Assembly: GCA_903843305.1 (NCBI GenBank) | Contig: CAIMPI010000033.1 | Location: 52,286-116,285 of the forward strand | Length of the DNA: 64,000 bases | Reading direction: 5' to 3' | Source of the DNA: an uncultured Chlorobiaceae bacterium | Lineage (GTDB): Bacteria; Bacteroidota; Chlorobiia; Chlorobiales; Chlorobiaceae | In this document: positions 55,837-64,000 of the stretch, in pieces | Layout: each line of letters opens with the position of its first letter | How positions within the stretch are numbered: the stretch's first letter is position 1 | The notes under the pieces: model-generated | Told to the model about the DNA's origin: nothing | Databases searched by the model: none | What the model saw: only the letters and a program-made list of their open reading frames with translations | Translations under genes and position numbers: made by a program

Positions 55837-56940
55837 ATGAATATTGGTATACCCAGGGAAATAAAGATCAAAGAGAACAGGGTTTCCTGCACTCCTGCAG
55901 GCATTCGTCATCTTGTCAGTGGTGGTCATCGTGTTGTTGTTGAGTGCGGGGCTGGCGAGGGGAGCGGGTTCAGTGATGAAAAGTACCGGCGAGCAGGTGC
56001 TGTCATGTCGGCTTCCGCTGAAGAGGTATGGTTGAATGAACTGATCGTAAAGGTAAAAGAGCCCATTGCGCGTGAGTTTAAATTTTTGAGGCAGGATCAA
56101 ATTCTCTTTACTTTTCTTCACTTGGCCAGTGCGCCAGAGTTGACTCAAGCCTTGCTTGATTCCAGAACGACGTCGATTGCCTACGAGACCATTGAACATG
56201 GTGGGCGGCTGCCGCTGCTGGCTCCAATGAGTGAAATTGCTGGCAAAATGAGCATCATAATGGGCGGCTTTTATCTTGCGACGCATCAGGGTGGAGAGGG
56301 AAAACTGCTTGGTGGTCTTCCTGGAGTGTTGCCGGGCAAGGTGCTGATTCTTGGTGGTGGTTCCGCCGGGACAAATGCGGCAAAAGCTGCGGCAGGCTTT
56401 GGTGCGGAGGTGACCGTCATGGAGATTAATCAGGATAGACTGCGTGAACTTGAAGCGTTGTTGCCTCCCCAGGTGCATACTCTTTATGCCAGCGAGCAGA
56501 ATCTGGAGGAGATGCTCGCTGATGTTGACCTGGTTGTCGGCGCGGTGCTGGTGACGGGTGCAAGCGCTCCAAAACTCCTTACTCGATCAATGCTGCGGAA
56601 AATGAAGCCGGGCGCTGTTGTTGTAGATATCGCTATTGACCAAGGTGGCTGTTTTGAGACGTCACGCCCGACAACGCATGAAAATCCGATCTTTATCGAA
56701 GAGGGCATTGTCCATTATTGCGTGGCTAATATGCCCGGGGCTTATCCTCGAACTTCTACTGAAGCTCTCACGGGAGCAACTCTGCCGTATATCCGTCGCA
56801 TTGCTGATCTTGGTCTTGAGGGCGCCATGGTTATGGTGCCTGGGCTTGCAGGTGGACTGAATACCTGGAATGGCACGGTGATCCACAAAGAGGTTGCGAA
56901 CTCTCTTGCTCTCTCGCCTCATGAGAACCCTTTCCTTTAA
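55837..56940 (+). CDS. ald: Alanine dehydrogenase
   Basis: 367 residues. MNIGIPREIKIKENRVSCTP, VKVKEPIAREF, the NAD-binding GKVLILGGGSAGTNAAKAAAG (about 168) and YCVANMPGAYPRTST carry the substrate and nucleotide residues. It interconverts alanine and pyruvate plus ammonia with NAD. Full length. Confidence 0.95.
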   Translation: MNIGIPREIKIKENRVSCTPAGIRHLVSGGHRVVVECGAGEGSGFSDEKYRRAGAVMSASAEEVWLNELIVKVKEPIAREFKFLRQDQILFTFLHLASAPELTQALLDSRTTSIAYETIEHGGRLPLLAPMSEIAGKMSIIMGGFYLATHQGGEGKLLGGLPGVLPGKVLILGGGSAGTNAAKAAAGFGAEVTVMEINQDRLRELEALLPPQVHTLYASEQNLEEMLADVDLVVGAVLVTGASAPKLLTRSMLRKMKPGAVVVDIAIDQGGCFETSRPTTHENPIFIEEGIVHYCVANMPGAYPRTSTEALTGATLPYIRRIADLGLEGAMVMVPGLAGGLNTWNGTVIHKEVANSLALSPHENPFL

Positions 56941-57004
56941 AATTTTTTCACACTGATAAGGAAACACTGAAAACCAGCCACGGTGACTCAAATTCACATC
57001 AATT

Positions 57005-58306
57005 ATGATTGACGTACTCTCTTTTCCGATTCTTTTTTCTCTTTTTGCATTGCTTGCTTTTGTGGCGTATCGCCTTGTGCGTGATGCTCCGCTGAAGGCA
57101 GAACTCCAGCGACTGCGAAGCGTAGAAGAGGAGGCGCGAACTTTGGCAATGCGGCTTGAGTCAAAATCTCAGGAACTTGAAGAACTGAAAATTCGTCAGG
57201 CCAGGCTTGAGGCCGATATCAGTAACGAGAAGCGCAGCGCTGCCGAAAAAGCTGCTCTGATGCAGGAGTCGGAATCGCGATTGAAAAAAGAGTTTGAAAA
57301 CCTTTCCAACAGGATTTTTGAGGAGCGGGGGAGGGTGCTCAGTCAGGAAAACCGTGAACGGATGGAGTCTCTTATGCAACCTCTGCGTGAGCAGCTTGAG
57401 GCTTACCGGAAGAGAATTGAGGAGGTGCATGATACGGATACGGTGTTGTCAGGCCAGCTTATTGAAGAGGTGCGTCAATTGCAGAAATTGAGCGGCAGGG
57501 TGAGCGAGGAGGCGAACATGCTTGCGAGGGCCATCAAGGGTGAGGCAAAAAAGCAGGGTGATTGGGGTGAAATGATTATCGAAAGAATTTTTGAGGCTTC
57601 GGGGCTGGAAAAGGGGCGTGAATATACGGTACAGGAGAGTTTTCGTGAATCGGATGGTTTGCTGAAGCGTCCTGACTTCATGGTTATGCTGCCAGGGAAC
57701 AAGGCGGTCATTGTAGACTCCAAGGTTTCGCTTACTGCTTATGAACGTTTCTGCAACCTTGATGAGGATGCTGAACGCCATATTGCCCTCAAGGAGCATG
57801 TGCAGTCCGTGCGTCGCCACATCACTGACTTACAGTTGAAGCAGTACAGTGGTATCGGCGGTAACCGTACACTCGATTTTGTCATTCTCTGTATTCCCCT
57901 TGAGCCAGCATGGCAGGCAGTGATGCAGGCTGACCCCGATATTATGTATAATCTTGCCGATAAAAATGTTGTCATGTGCGGTCCGACCACGTTGATGATT
58001 ACTCTCAAACTCATCGCGCAGATATGGAGACGGGAGAACGAAAATCGTAATGCTGAGCTTATCGCTGACAAAGCCGGCAAGATTTACGATCAGGTTCTGC
58101 TCATTTTCGATGCCATGATGGAGGCTCGCAAAAGACTTTCAGGTGTCTCAGATTCGTTTGATCTCGCATTGAAACGCATCAAAGAGGGAAAAGGCAACCT
58201 TGTCGGCAGAGTCGAAGATATTCGAAAACTTGGCGCCAAGGTAAGTCGTCAGATTGCTCCAGAGATTGCTGCTGATGCGGTAAATGACTATTCTGAAGTC
58301 GATTAA
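57005..58306 (+). CDS. rmuC: DNA recombination protein RmuC
   Basis: 433 residues. One N-terminal membrane helix (about 5-22), a coiled coil (about 30-150), then the RmuC PD-(D/E)XK-like domain with KKQGDWGEMIIERIFEASGL, LPGNKAVIVDSKVSLTAYE and FVILCIPLEPAW. It limits inversions and is thought to be a membrane-tethered nuclease. Full length. Confidence 0.93.
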   Translation: MIDVLSFPILFSLFALLAFVAYRLVRDAPLKAELQRLRSVEEEARTLAMRLESKSQELEELKIRQARLEADISNEKRSAAEKAALMQESESRLKKEFENLSNRIFEERGRVLSQENRERMESLMQPLREQLEAYRKRIEEVHDTDTVLSGQLIEEVRQLQKLSGRVSEEANMLARAIKGEAKKQGDWGEMIIERIFEASGLEKGREYTVQESFRESDGLLKRPDFMVMLPGNKAVIVDSKVSLTAYERFCNLDEDAERHIALKEHVQSVRRHITDLQLKQYSGIGGNRTLDFVILCIPLEPAWQAVMQADPDIMYNLADKNVVMCGPTTLMITLKLIAQIWRRENENRNAELIADKAGKIYDQVLLIFDAMMEARKRLSGVSDSFDLALKRIKEGKGNLVGRVEDIRKLGAKVSRQIAPEIAADAVNDYSEVD

Positions 58307-58386
58307 AAGGATTTTTATACTGATGAGTTGCTCTCTTAGTATACATTGGCAAGAAGTATATTCATCCTCATGTCAATAAGCAAAGC

Positions 58387-58662
58387 TTAACCTTGCTTAT
58401 TTCGGCTGAACAGGCTGGTGTCAACAAAGCTGTCAACGATTTTTGCAATATCAGGGGAGAGACTCGGTGGGTTAATTTTACTGATGACAAGAGCGAAGGT
58501 GTAGATTTTTCCTTCAAGTGGTAAATATTTGTTGACGACAACCACCTTATCCTCTCTCAGTCGGCACTCTCCGCCAAGAAAGTTGCCCTTTTCGTAGCGA
58601 ATGGTGTAGCCGAGCTCTTTTATGGTGGTTTCAAGCAGGGTAAGTTGTGCTGTTTTTTTCAT
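58387..58662 (-). CDS. Small conserved hypothetical protein
   Basis: 91 residues: QLTLLETTIKELGYTIRYEKGNFLGGECRLREDKVVVVNKYLPLEGK. The alpha/beta pattern and the motif GGxCRLRxxxxVVVNK are like small proteins of the Bacteroidetes/Chlorobi group. No function known. It is read after the ABC permease gene with a 33-nt gap, possibly in one transcript. Confidence 0.65.
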   Translation of the reverse strand: MKKTAQLTLLETTIKELGYTIRYEKGNFLGGECRLREDKVVVVNKYLPLEGKIYTFALVISKINPPSLSPDIAKIVDSFVDTSLFSRNKQG

Positions 58663-58695
58663 GAGACGTCATCATTCAAACGTATGTTCAGCAGA

Positions 58696-60186
58696 TTATC
58701 CTCGCATTCTCGGGTCAAGAGCATCGCGGACACCGTCGCCGATCAGGTTGAAGCAAACAACGGTAGTCAAGATTGCTACACCGGGAAAGGTTGAAATCCA
58801 CCAGTAGTTTAACAAGCTGTCGCGTCCTTCATTGATAATGTTTCCCCAGCTTGGGGTTGGAGGTTGAACTCCGAGACCGAGAAAGGAGAGACCTGCTTCA
58901 GTAAGGATTATGCTGCCGATTCTAAGGGTTGCTGCTATAATAACTGGAGTAAGGGTATTCGGCGCAAGGTGTCGGAAAATTATTCGCATGTTTGAAAGCC
59001 CGAGAGACTTTGCGGCCAGAATGAATTCTTGCTCCTTGAGTGATAGCACTTGGCTTCTGACAATTCTGGCTACACCCATCCATCCGGTAAAGGATAGGGT
59101 GATAACGATGAGGTAGATGGAGTTACCGAAAGTGGCTATGATGATAAGAATGAGAAAGAGTGCGGGAAATGCGATAAGGACATCAACAATTCTCATCATG
59201 ATGGCATCAATCCAGCCGCCGAAATAGCCTGATGTGACTCCAATAACGGTTCCAAGGGTAACTGAAATGAGGACTACAAGAAATCCGATAGAAAGTGAAA
59301 TTTTTGAACCATAGATAACCCGACTGAGAATGTCGCGTCCGTACTGATCTGTACCGAGAATGAAAGTGCGGGTAATGGCAATACTGTTTTCTTTGGTCCC
59401 TGCCAGTTCTTCAAGAGCTATGGTTTTGGTGCGCATACCCTGGCGGTAGATGACATGGTCGCCTTCAATGCGGTATTCGTTGACAAACCTGATAGCGTTA
59501 GGTTCATTGCGTGTTTTCAGTTTCTGGAAATCGCTGATCAGGCTGTTTGCAAGATGGATAGTTGTCCCGGGACCTTTTTGCAAGGGTATGATCAGGTTTT
59601 TTGGCTGTTTTAGCACCAGTGCATCCAGTCTTGCCAGAGGCGGCTGATAAGCAGTGACCAGAAAGTCCTGTTGGTCATAGGGGTTAAAAGGGGCGATGAA
59701 GGGAGCAAGGAATGCGACTGAGTAGAGGACAAAAATCACGGATGAAGCGTAGAGAGCTATGGTATGTTGCATGAAGGCCCTGAGGCTTATTTTGCCAATG
59801 CTCAGCTCTTCATACGCCGGAGCTGTTTTTTTTCTGAAAGATTTTCGAGCGATGAGCGCAAGAATGAGCGGTATTGTAACAAGGTAAAGAGCTCCAATCC
59901 AGAATTCAATAATTTCTGAGGAGAATATTTCCCTGAAAGCTTCCGGTGCTGAGAGAAAAAGTGCCGTTGCTGTAAACAGTGAACGGAAACTGATCAGGAC
60001 AAGCTCAGCTTTGCTAAAAAGAATGAACAGAAAGGCAATGATAGAAATAATCAGAAAAAGGCGTAATCCTTTTTTTTGTATGCTGATGGGCCCTGCGCCA
60101 GGTTTGCTGTTCAGCAGGGATGATAGTGTGCTGCTGTCGGTGTTCAAGCTTGTGTGGCTATCGGTGAATGTTGTTTCTTGAACCAA
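58696..60186 (-). CDS. ABC-type peptide transporter permease (OppC/DppC type)
   Basis: 496 residues from TTG 60186, larger than usual OppC (about 300) because of three N-terminal helices and a periplasmic insert (about 175-265). The permease core contains GTDQYGRDILSRVIYGSKIS, the EAA-type cytoplasmic loop EQEFILAAKSLGLSNMRIIFRHLAPN and SFLGLGVQPPTPSWG. It forms part of a di/oligopeptide or nickel importer. No cognate ATPase or binding protein is in the window. A terminator abuts its start codon, so the true start may lie further in. Confidence 0.85.
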   Translation of the reverse strand: MVQETTFTDSHTSLNTDSSTLSSLLNSKPGAGPISIQKKGLRLFLIISIIAFLFILFSKAELVLISFRSLFTATALFLSAPEAFREIFSSEIIEFWIGALYLVTIPLILALIARKSFRKKTAPAYEELSIGKISLRAFMQHTIALYASSVIFVLYSVAFLAPFIAPFNPYDQQDFLVTAYQPPLARLDALVLKQPKNLIIPLQKGPGTTIHLANSLISDFQKLKTRNEPNAIRFVNEYRIEGDHVIYRQGMRTKTIALEELAGTKENSIAITRTFILGTDQYGRDILSRVIYGSKISLSIGFLVVLISVTLGTVIGVTSGYFGGWIDAIMMRIVDVLIAFPALFLILIIIATFGNSIYLIVITLSFTGWMGVARIVRSQVLSLKEQEFILAAKSLGLSNMRIIFRHLAPNTLTPVIIAATLRIGSIILTEAGLSFLGLGVQPPTPSWGNIINEGRDSLLNYWWISTFPGVAILTTVVCFNLIGDGVRDALDPRMRG

Positions 60187-60220
60187 AAAAAGCTGCTTTT
60201 CCCGAAAGAAAAGCAGCTTT
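60185..60220 (-). terminator. Rho-independent terminator of the prs-rplY operon
   Basis: Left arm 60189-60201 and right arm 60208-60220 make a perfect 13-bp stem with a 6-nt loop. On the minus strand a T-run follows. It ends the prs-rplY transcript and lies directly against the first codon of the ABC permease. Confidence 0.9.
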
Positions 60221-60266
60221 GCATGCTAAAGAACCGGGTTCGTCAACAGAGAGGCCTGAAAAGTTC

Positions 60267-60866
60267 TCAGCTTTCTGTTTCTGGAGCCGCTTCTACAGTG
60301 GCTTCTGCTTCTTTTTTCGATGCGAGAATAGTGATCACCGGAATATCCGGATCGTCCATTATCGTCAGCGCAGTATAGGAATCCATCGGAATTTCCTTGA
60401 CGTGGAGTGAATGGCCGATTTCGAGCGCTGTAACATCAATGACGATATGATCAGGCATATCTTCAGGTTTACCTTTGATCGTAAGTGCGTGAAGTATAAT
60501 CTGTAGCTTCCCGCCTTTTTCAACGCCTGCACTGTCGCCGGAAACCGCAACCGGGACTTCAAGCTCAATAATCTCGTCAGCCGCAAAAAGCTGAAAGTCG
60601 GCATGAATGATCCTGTCGGTCACAGGGTGAAATTGAACATCCTTGATAAAAGAACGTTTGATTTTGTTGTCCGGAAACTGAAGATCGATAATATGTGATT
60701 CAGCCGAGTGTACAAGTTTTTTTAACGCCAATTCATTGACGCTTATAGCAACAGTTTCTTCGCCTTTATGATAGACAACAGCAGGAACAATACCGTTCTT
60801 GCGCAGTTTTTCAGCGTCTCCCTTTTTGATAATGCGAGGTTCAACCCCTAATACAATAGTTTCCAT
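60267..60866 (-). CDS. rplY: 50S ribosomal protein L25 (Ctc/TL5 form)
   Basis: 199 residues in two domains: 5S rRNA-binding N-terminal domain (METIVLGVEPRIIKKGDAEK, VPAVVYHKGE) and the TL5 C-terminal beta domain (VAVSGDSAGVEKGGKLQII, VIDVTALEIGHSLHVKEI). The tail is A/E/T-rich. It lies 31 bp after prs, a conserved pairing in many bacteria. Confidence 0.95.
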   Translation of the reverse strand: METIVLGVEPRIIKKGDAEKLRKNGIVPAVVYHKGEETVAISVNELALKKLVHSAESHIIDLQFPDNKIKRSFIKDVQFHPVTDRIIHADFQLFAADEIIELEVPVAVSGDSAGVEKGGKLQIILHALTIKGKPEDMPDHIVIDVTALEIGHSLHVKEIPMDSYTALTIMDDPDIPVITILASKKEAEATVEAAPETES

Positions 60867-60897
60867 GCTCTTCCTTTATCTCTTTTATCGCTTGTGT

Positions 60898-61881
60898 TTA
60901 ATGAAGGTTTGTAAGTTTTTCGATGATATTTTTGCTGTCGAAAAGGCAACTGACAGAATCATCTTCATAAATACGTTTGATTGCCTCGCCGATGAGGTTG
61001 CTGACCGATACAGTTTCAATTTTCTGGGAGTAGGCGTGATTGGTTATAACAGAATCGGTTACAATCAGTTTTTCAAGTACTGAAGCGTTAATTCTCTCAA
61101 TAGCCGGGCCCGAAAGGATCGGGTGTGTTGCTGCTGCATAAATCTTGAGCCCTCCTGCCTCACGGATGGCTTTTGCTGCATTGACAATGGTTCCGGCAGT
61201 GTCGATCATGTCGTCAACGAGCAGGACATTCTTCCCCCTGACGTCACCGATAATATTCATGACTTCAGCAATGTTTGCTGCCGGACGTCGTTTATCGACA
61301 ATCACAAGATCGGTGCCGAGTTCTTCAGCAAATTTTCTGGCAAGCTTGACGCCACCAACGTCAGGAGAGGCTACAACAAGGTTGTCTCGAAATTCTCTGT
61401 GACGGATATCATTGATCAGTACTACACTGGAATAAAGGTGATCAAAAGGAATATCGAAAAAACCCTGAATCTGGGGAGCGTGCAGATCCATGGTCAGGAT
61501 ACGGTTCGCACCGGCCTGGGTGAGCAAGTTTGCTACAAGCTTTGCCGTGATGGCAACGCGAGGACGGTCTTTTCTGTCCTGTCTGGCATAGCCGTAATAA
61601 GGCATCACTGCGGTGATTCTTGCTGCAGAAGACCTTCTGGCAGCGTCAATCATGATTAGTAATTCCATCAGGTTATCGCCTGGTGGATTAGTGGACTGGA
61701 TAATAAAGAGATCGGATCCGCGGACTGATTCAAAATAGTTGACCGAAATTTCACCATCGGAAAAGTTGTCGACCTTTGCATTGCAAAGAGACATATCAAG
61801 GTATTCGGCAATTTTTTCAGCGAGAGCCGGGTTACTGCGCCCTGCAAAAATTTTAATAGGTTTCGCCTTTGTGTCCTGCAT
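60898..61881 (-). CDS. prs: Ribose-phosphate pyrophosphokinase
   Basis: 327 residues. FAGRSNPALAEKIAEYL, YFESVRGSDLFIIQST, the metal/ATP loop MPYYGYARQDRKDRPR, and the PRPP loop VLLVDDMIDTAGTIVNAA. Makes PRPP from ribose-5-phosphate and ATP for nucleotide, histidine and tryptophan synthesis. First gene of the prs-rplY operon. Confidence 0.97.
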   Translation of the reverse strand: MQDTKAKPIKIFAGRSNPALAEKIAEYLDMSLCNAKVDNFSDGEISVNYFESVRGSDLFIIQSTNPPGDNLMELLIMIDAARRSSAARITAVMPYYGYARQDRKDRPRVAITAKLVANLLTQAGANRILTMDLHAPQIQGFFDIPFDHLYSSVVLINDIRHREFRDNLVVASPDVGGVKLARKFAEELGTDLVIVDKRRPAANIAEVMNIIGDVRGKNVLLVDDMIDTAGTIVNAAKAIREAGGLKIYAAATHPILSGPAIERINASVLEKLIVTDSVITNHAYSQKIETVSVSNLIGEAIKRIYEDDSVSCLFDSKNIIEKLTNLH

Positions 61882-62047
61882 TTTCGAATGAAAGGGATTA
61901 TATTGGCAGTACTTTTAAAACCTGAAGTATTTCAAATCATCAAATAGTTTTATAGGAGAATGATTACATTCAAGTGAAATGAAATATAACGAAAAAGGCT
62001 GAAAAATTAATTAATTTTTTCCTCTTATCTAAGGTGGGGTTATTTAT

Positions 62048-63109
62048 TTGAAAAATATGAATATTCAGGAGATCAGGGACTATCTTGGGCAATTTTTTGA
62101 TTCTGTAGAATTGGTGGGGAGTGCCGAGCGGTTTATTTCCGGTCCCGCAAAGATCGAAACCGCAGAAACAGGGCAGGTCAGCTTTATCGCCAACGAGAAG
62201 TATGCTCGGTTTCTTGCCTCCACAGCCGCTTCGCTGGTTATCGTGCATCGCTCGGTTTGTGTTGATGAGTTTATCCAGAGAACCTCTTTTCTCAAAGTTG
62301 ATGATCCCTATACTGCGTTTGTGTTTATCCTGCAAAAATTTGCAACGCCCCGTTCCATAGCTGCAAAAGGTATTGCATCAACGGCTGTGATTGGCGAAGG
62401 GGTTTCAATTGGAGAGGATGTCGCAATTGGAGAGTATGCGGTGATCGGTGATCGCTGTTCGATCGGGAGTAATTGCGTTATTGGCGCTCATACTGTTCTC
62501 TTGCACGATGTTTCTCTTGGTGAAGATACAGTTCTTTTTCCTGCTGTTACTTGCTACGACGGCACTATTGTTGGTAAAAGGGTAGTTATCCATTCGGGCA
62601 GTGTTATCGGAGCTGATGGCTTTGGGTTTGCCCCGCAGAAAGATGGTTCTTATGTGAAAATTCCTCAGATGGGCATTGTGGAAATCGGTGACGATGTGGA
62701 AATCGGATCAAATGCTACCATTGACCGCGCTACCCTGGGACGAACCGTAATTTGCAGGGGAGCCAAGATTGATAACCTTGTTCAGGTCGCCCATAACTGC
62801 AGAATCGGTGAAGACACCGTTATTGCAGCCCAAGCTGGTATTTCAGGAAGTGTAACTATTGGAAGGCAGTGCATGATCGGGGGTCAGGCAGGGTTCGCCG
62901 GTCACCTTGAACTTGCCGATCGAATACAGGTCGCGGCACAAGCTGGTATTTCGAAATCATTTCTTCAACCTGGCATTGCGCTTCGTGGCTATCCAGCCCA
63001 GCCGATGCGCGACCAGTTAAAGCATGAAGCGATGTTGCGCAACCTTGGAGCCATGAAAGAAAAACTTGAACGCCTTGATGCTGAACTTAAAGAGCTGAAG
63101 AAAAAATAG
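62048..63109 (+). CDS. lpxD: UDP-3-O-acylglucosamine N-acyltransferase
   Basis: About 353 residues. N-terminal UDP-binding domain (to about 100), then hexapeptide repeats forming a left-handed beta helix (IGEGVSIGEDVAIGEYAVIG onward) with catalytic histidine in VAHNCRIG, and a C-terminal helix. Adds the N-linked acyl chain in lipid A synthesis. AAGGTGG sits 9-10 nt before TTG 62048; an ATG three codons later (62057) is the alternative start. Confidence 0.95.
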   Translation: MKNMNIQEIRDYLGQFFDSVELVGSAERFISGPAKIETAETGQVSFIANEKYARFLASTAASLVIVHRSVCVDEFIQRTSFLKVDDPYTAFVFILQKFATPRSIAAKGIASTAVIGEGVSIGEDVAIGEYAVIGDRCSIGSNCVIGAHTVLLHDVSLGEDTVLFPAVTCYDGTIVGKRVVIHSGSVIGADGFGFAPQKDGSYVKIPQMGIVEIGDDVEIGSNATIDRATLGRTVICRGAKIDNLVQVAHNCRIGEDTVIAAQAGISGSVTIGRQCMIGGQAGFAGHLELADRIQVAAQAGISKSFLQPGIALRGYPAQPMRDQLKHEAMLRNLGAMKEKLERLDAELKELKKK

Positions 63110-63135
63110 AAACATGCTAATTTCCATAATTCTAT

Positions 63136-63168
63136 AAAAAGACAAGTGCCTGAATACTTGTCTTTTTT
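63136..63168. terminator. Bidirectional terminator between lpxD and the Nif11-like gene
   Basis: AAAAAGACAAGT (63136-63147) and its complement (63156-63167) with an 8-nt loop, flanked by A-run and T-run. Confidence 0.9.
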
Positions 63169-63176
63169 GCCTCCGT

Positions 63177-63392
63177 TCATCCTTCCCAATGTTCATAACC
63201 AGAAATTCTGCAAGTATAGGGGTTATTTCCCTCTATATTGAAGTGCTTCATCATTGAATCCCACTCCACCAACCTGATCTCGTAAAGTGTACAGGAATAT
63301 CCTTCTTCCCTGATAAACGATGTAAGCCTGTCCCTCAGCCCAGAATCAGACTTAAGTTTATCAATAAACTCTTTTGCTTGCATCTGTGACAT
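63177..63392 (-). CDS. Nif11-like leader-type small protein
   Basis: 71 residues from the ATG at 63392: MSQMQAKEFIDKLKSDSGLR then LTSFIREEGYSCTLYEI is the Nif11 domain pattern. Such domains serve as leaders of nitrile-hydratase/Nif11-type RiPP precursors or occur alone near nitrogen-fixation genes. The last 25 residues hold one Cys and end YEHWEG, with no clear GG cleavage site, so a RiPP role is uncertain. No maturation enzyme is in the window. Confidence 0.7.
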   Translation of the reverse strand: MSQMQAKEFIDKLKSDSGLRDRLTSFIREEGYSCTLYEIRLVEWDSMMKHFNIEGNNPYTCRISGYEHWEG

Positions 63393-63404
63393 AATCGACT
63401 CCAT

Positions 63405-63695
63405 TTATTAAGAATAATGCTTTACCATATAGTAAACCATAAAAACACAGTTATCAAACACTACGACTTTGCAATAACAATTTTATCGCAAGAGAAGTTC
63501 CTGCTATTATCACGAGTATCCGGCAATTTTTTTTTGCGCCAACTCAATAGCAAGTGTTCCCTATCTCCCGGGTTCAGGGCGTTTATATAACAATTCAGGA
63601 AGTCCCTTCTTTTCTGTAACAGAGAAACTGTGGAAGGAGCTGCAAATATTCTGTTATCGATTGTACGTGCGTCAACGAAAAAAAGAATGGGTGGG
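63405..63695. other. Intergenic region, no gene recognised
   Basis: About 290 bases. The minus strand has an open stretch with no recognisable protein features. It contains the putative Nif11-like gene promoter at its left end. Nothing else is supported. Confidence 0.35.
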
Positions 63696-63810
63696 ATGCT
63701 GTTTTCCAGCCCCGGCGGGGCGGCATATTGGTAGCAAAAAAACCCTCTCCCCCTCTCTTTTTCTTGTGGTAACGGAGGTAGAAGTGGCATGTCAAAAAGA
63801 GTTTCTTTGG
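63696..63810 (+). repeat. Duplicate of 9130-9237
   Basis: Shares the palindrome GCCCCGGCGGGGC, the ATATTGGTAG end of the 77-bp element, the following A/C-rich segment, the GGAGGTAGAAGTGGC ribosome site and the first six codons of a small reading frame. Matching stops at the same codon in both copies, pointing to a recombination junction. Confidence 0.65.
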
Positions 63811-63917
63811 AAAAAGCAAATATTGAGGCAGTAATCAGAAGGAGAGGACGCAGTGCTTATTTCAACGGAAGTTCCAGCAATAAAAGAACAAAAGATCCCT
63901 ATAAGCCTCTATTTTAA
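63789..63917 (+). CDS. Small basic hypothetical protein (42 residues)
   Basis: MSKRVSLEKANIEAVIRRRG ... TKDPYKPLF after a strong GGAGG site at good spacing. Highly basic with a possible amphipathic helix. No family recognised. Its 5' end and ribosome site are duplicated at 9218, where the rest is lost. Its length makes it uncertain, but the ribosome site is among the best in the window. Confidence 0.45.
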   Translation: MSKRVSLEKANIEAVIRRRGRSAYFNGSSSNKRTKDPYKPLF

Positions 63918-63919
63918 AT

Positions 63920-64000
63920 TTATTTACGCTTAATGGTAAGTTTTTTTCTTGTGACTACATCGACATTTTTGGCCTCAATGATTGCTGGTAATGTAATTCC
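63920..64000 (-). CDS. C-terminal end of an unidentified gene
   Basis: The last 26 codons and stop of a minus-strand frame entering from the right edge: GITLPAIIEAKNVDVVTRKK then LTIKRK. The regular beta-strand pattern and lysine-rich end suggest a real gene. Too short to name. Confidence 0.45.
   Translation of the reverse strand, partial: GITLPAIIEAKNVDVVTRKKLTIKRK

Noticed and set aside
63461..63790. Minus-strand 109-codon frame
   Set aside because: It runs antisense through the duplicated palindromic repeat and has no recognisable protein pattern.

Overview
The window comes from a green sulfur bacterium (Chlorobiaceae, Chlorobium/Pelodictyon type). The clearest marker is a full-length Fenna-Matthews-Olson bacteriochlorophyll a protein gene (fmoA, 19364-20464, minus). 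A class I fumarase, a biotin-dependent pyruvate/oxaloacetate carboxyltransferase and a long FAD/Fe-S oxidase fit an anaerobic reverse-TCA autotroph. Most of the window is a core chromosome with short operons: lnt, ispE, htpG, purT, lysA, metF, comEC, ald, rmuC, prs-rplY, lpxD, tRNA-Leu(CAG), rpmG and RNase P RNA.

Two accessory regions interrupt the core, and each carries a complete diversity-generating retroelement (DGR). DGR-1 (about 10.5-14.0 kb, plus) has the order target, Avd, template repeat (TR), reverse transcriptase. Its target is a five-helix membrane protein with pentapeptide repeats and a C-terminal DUF1566 (C-type-lectin-like) domain holding the variable repeat (VR). TR and VR are 143 bp. 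By my hand alignment they differ at 20 template adenines and one guanine. A second DUF1566 gene (15221-15718) shares the 3' end of the VR and a downstream GC-rich hairpin. DGR-2 (about 36.7-41.5 kb, minus) has the order target, HRDC accessory protein, reverse transcriptase, TR. Its target is a 992-residue membrane-anchored NACHT ATPase with a C-terminal formylglycine-generating-enzyme (FGE)-sulfatase fold. TR and VR are 130 bp and differ at 19 positions, all template adenines. The flank 3' of TR-2 is complementary to the flank 3' of VR-2 over 18 nt.

Around the DGRs lie toxin-antitoxin genes, intact and broken (ParE type, HigBA, Phd fragments, a deleted RelE/ParE toxin), and dispersed palindromic repeats, as expected in a recombination-prone region. 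A GC-rich stretch of strong nested hairpins (about 41.59-41.86 kb), whose wobble pairs fit only plus-strand RNA, looks like an unrecognised structured RNA between the NACHT gene and the carboxyltransferase gene.

Layout: 1-4 kb glycoside phosphorylase (partial), outer-membrane protein, small membrane operon; 4-8.4 kb OprB porin, ArfB, Mg-transport ATPase; 8.4-15.7 kb accessory region with DGR-1; 15.9-35.7 kb core genes; 35.7-41.5 kb accessory region with DGR-2; 42-54 kb core genes; 54.2-55.8 kb small accessory patch with a HEPN gene pair and a methyltransferase remnant; 55.8-63.1 kb core genes; 63.1-64 kb a Nif11-like peptide, repeats and the end of an unidentified gene.
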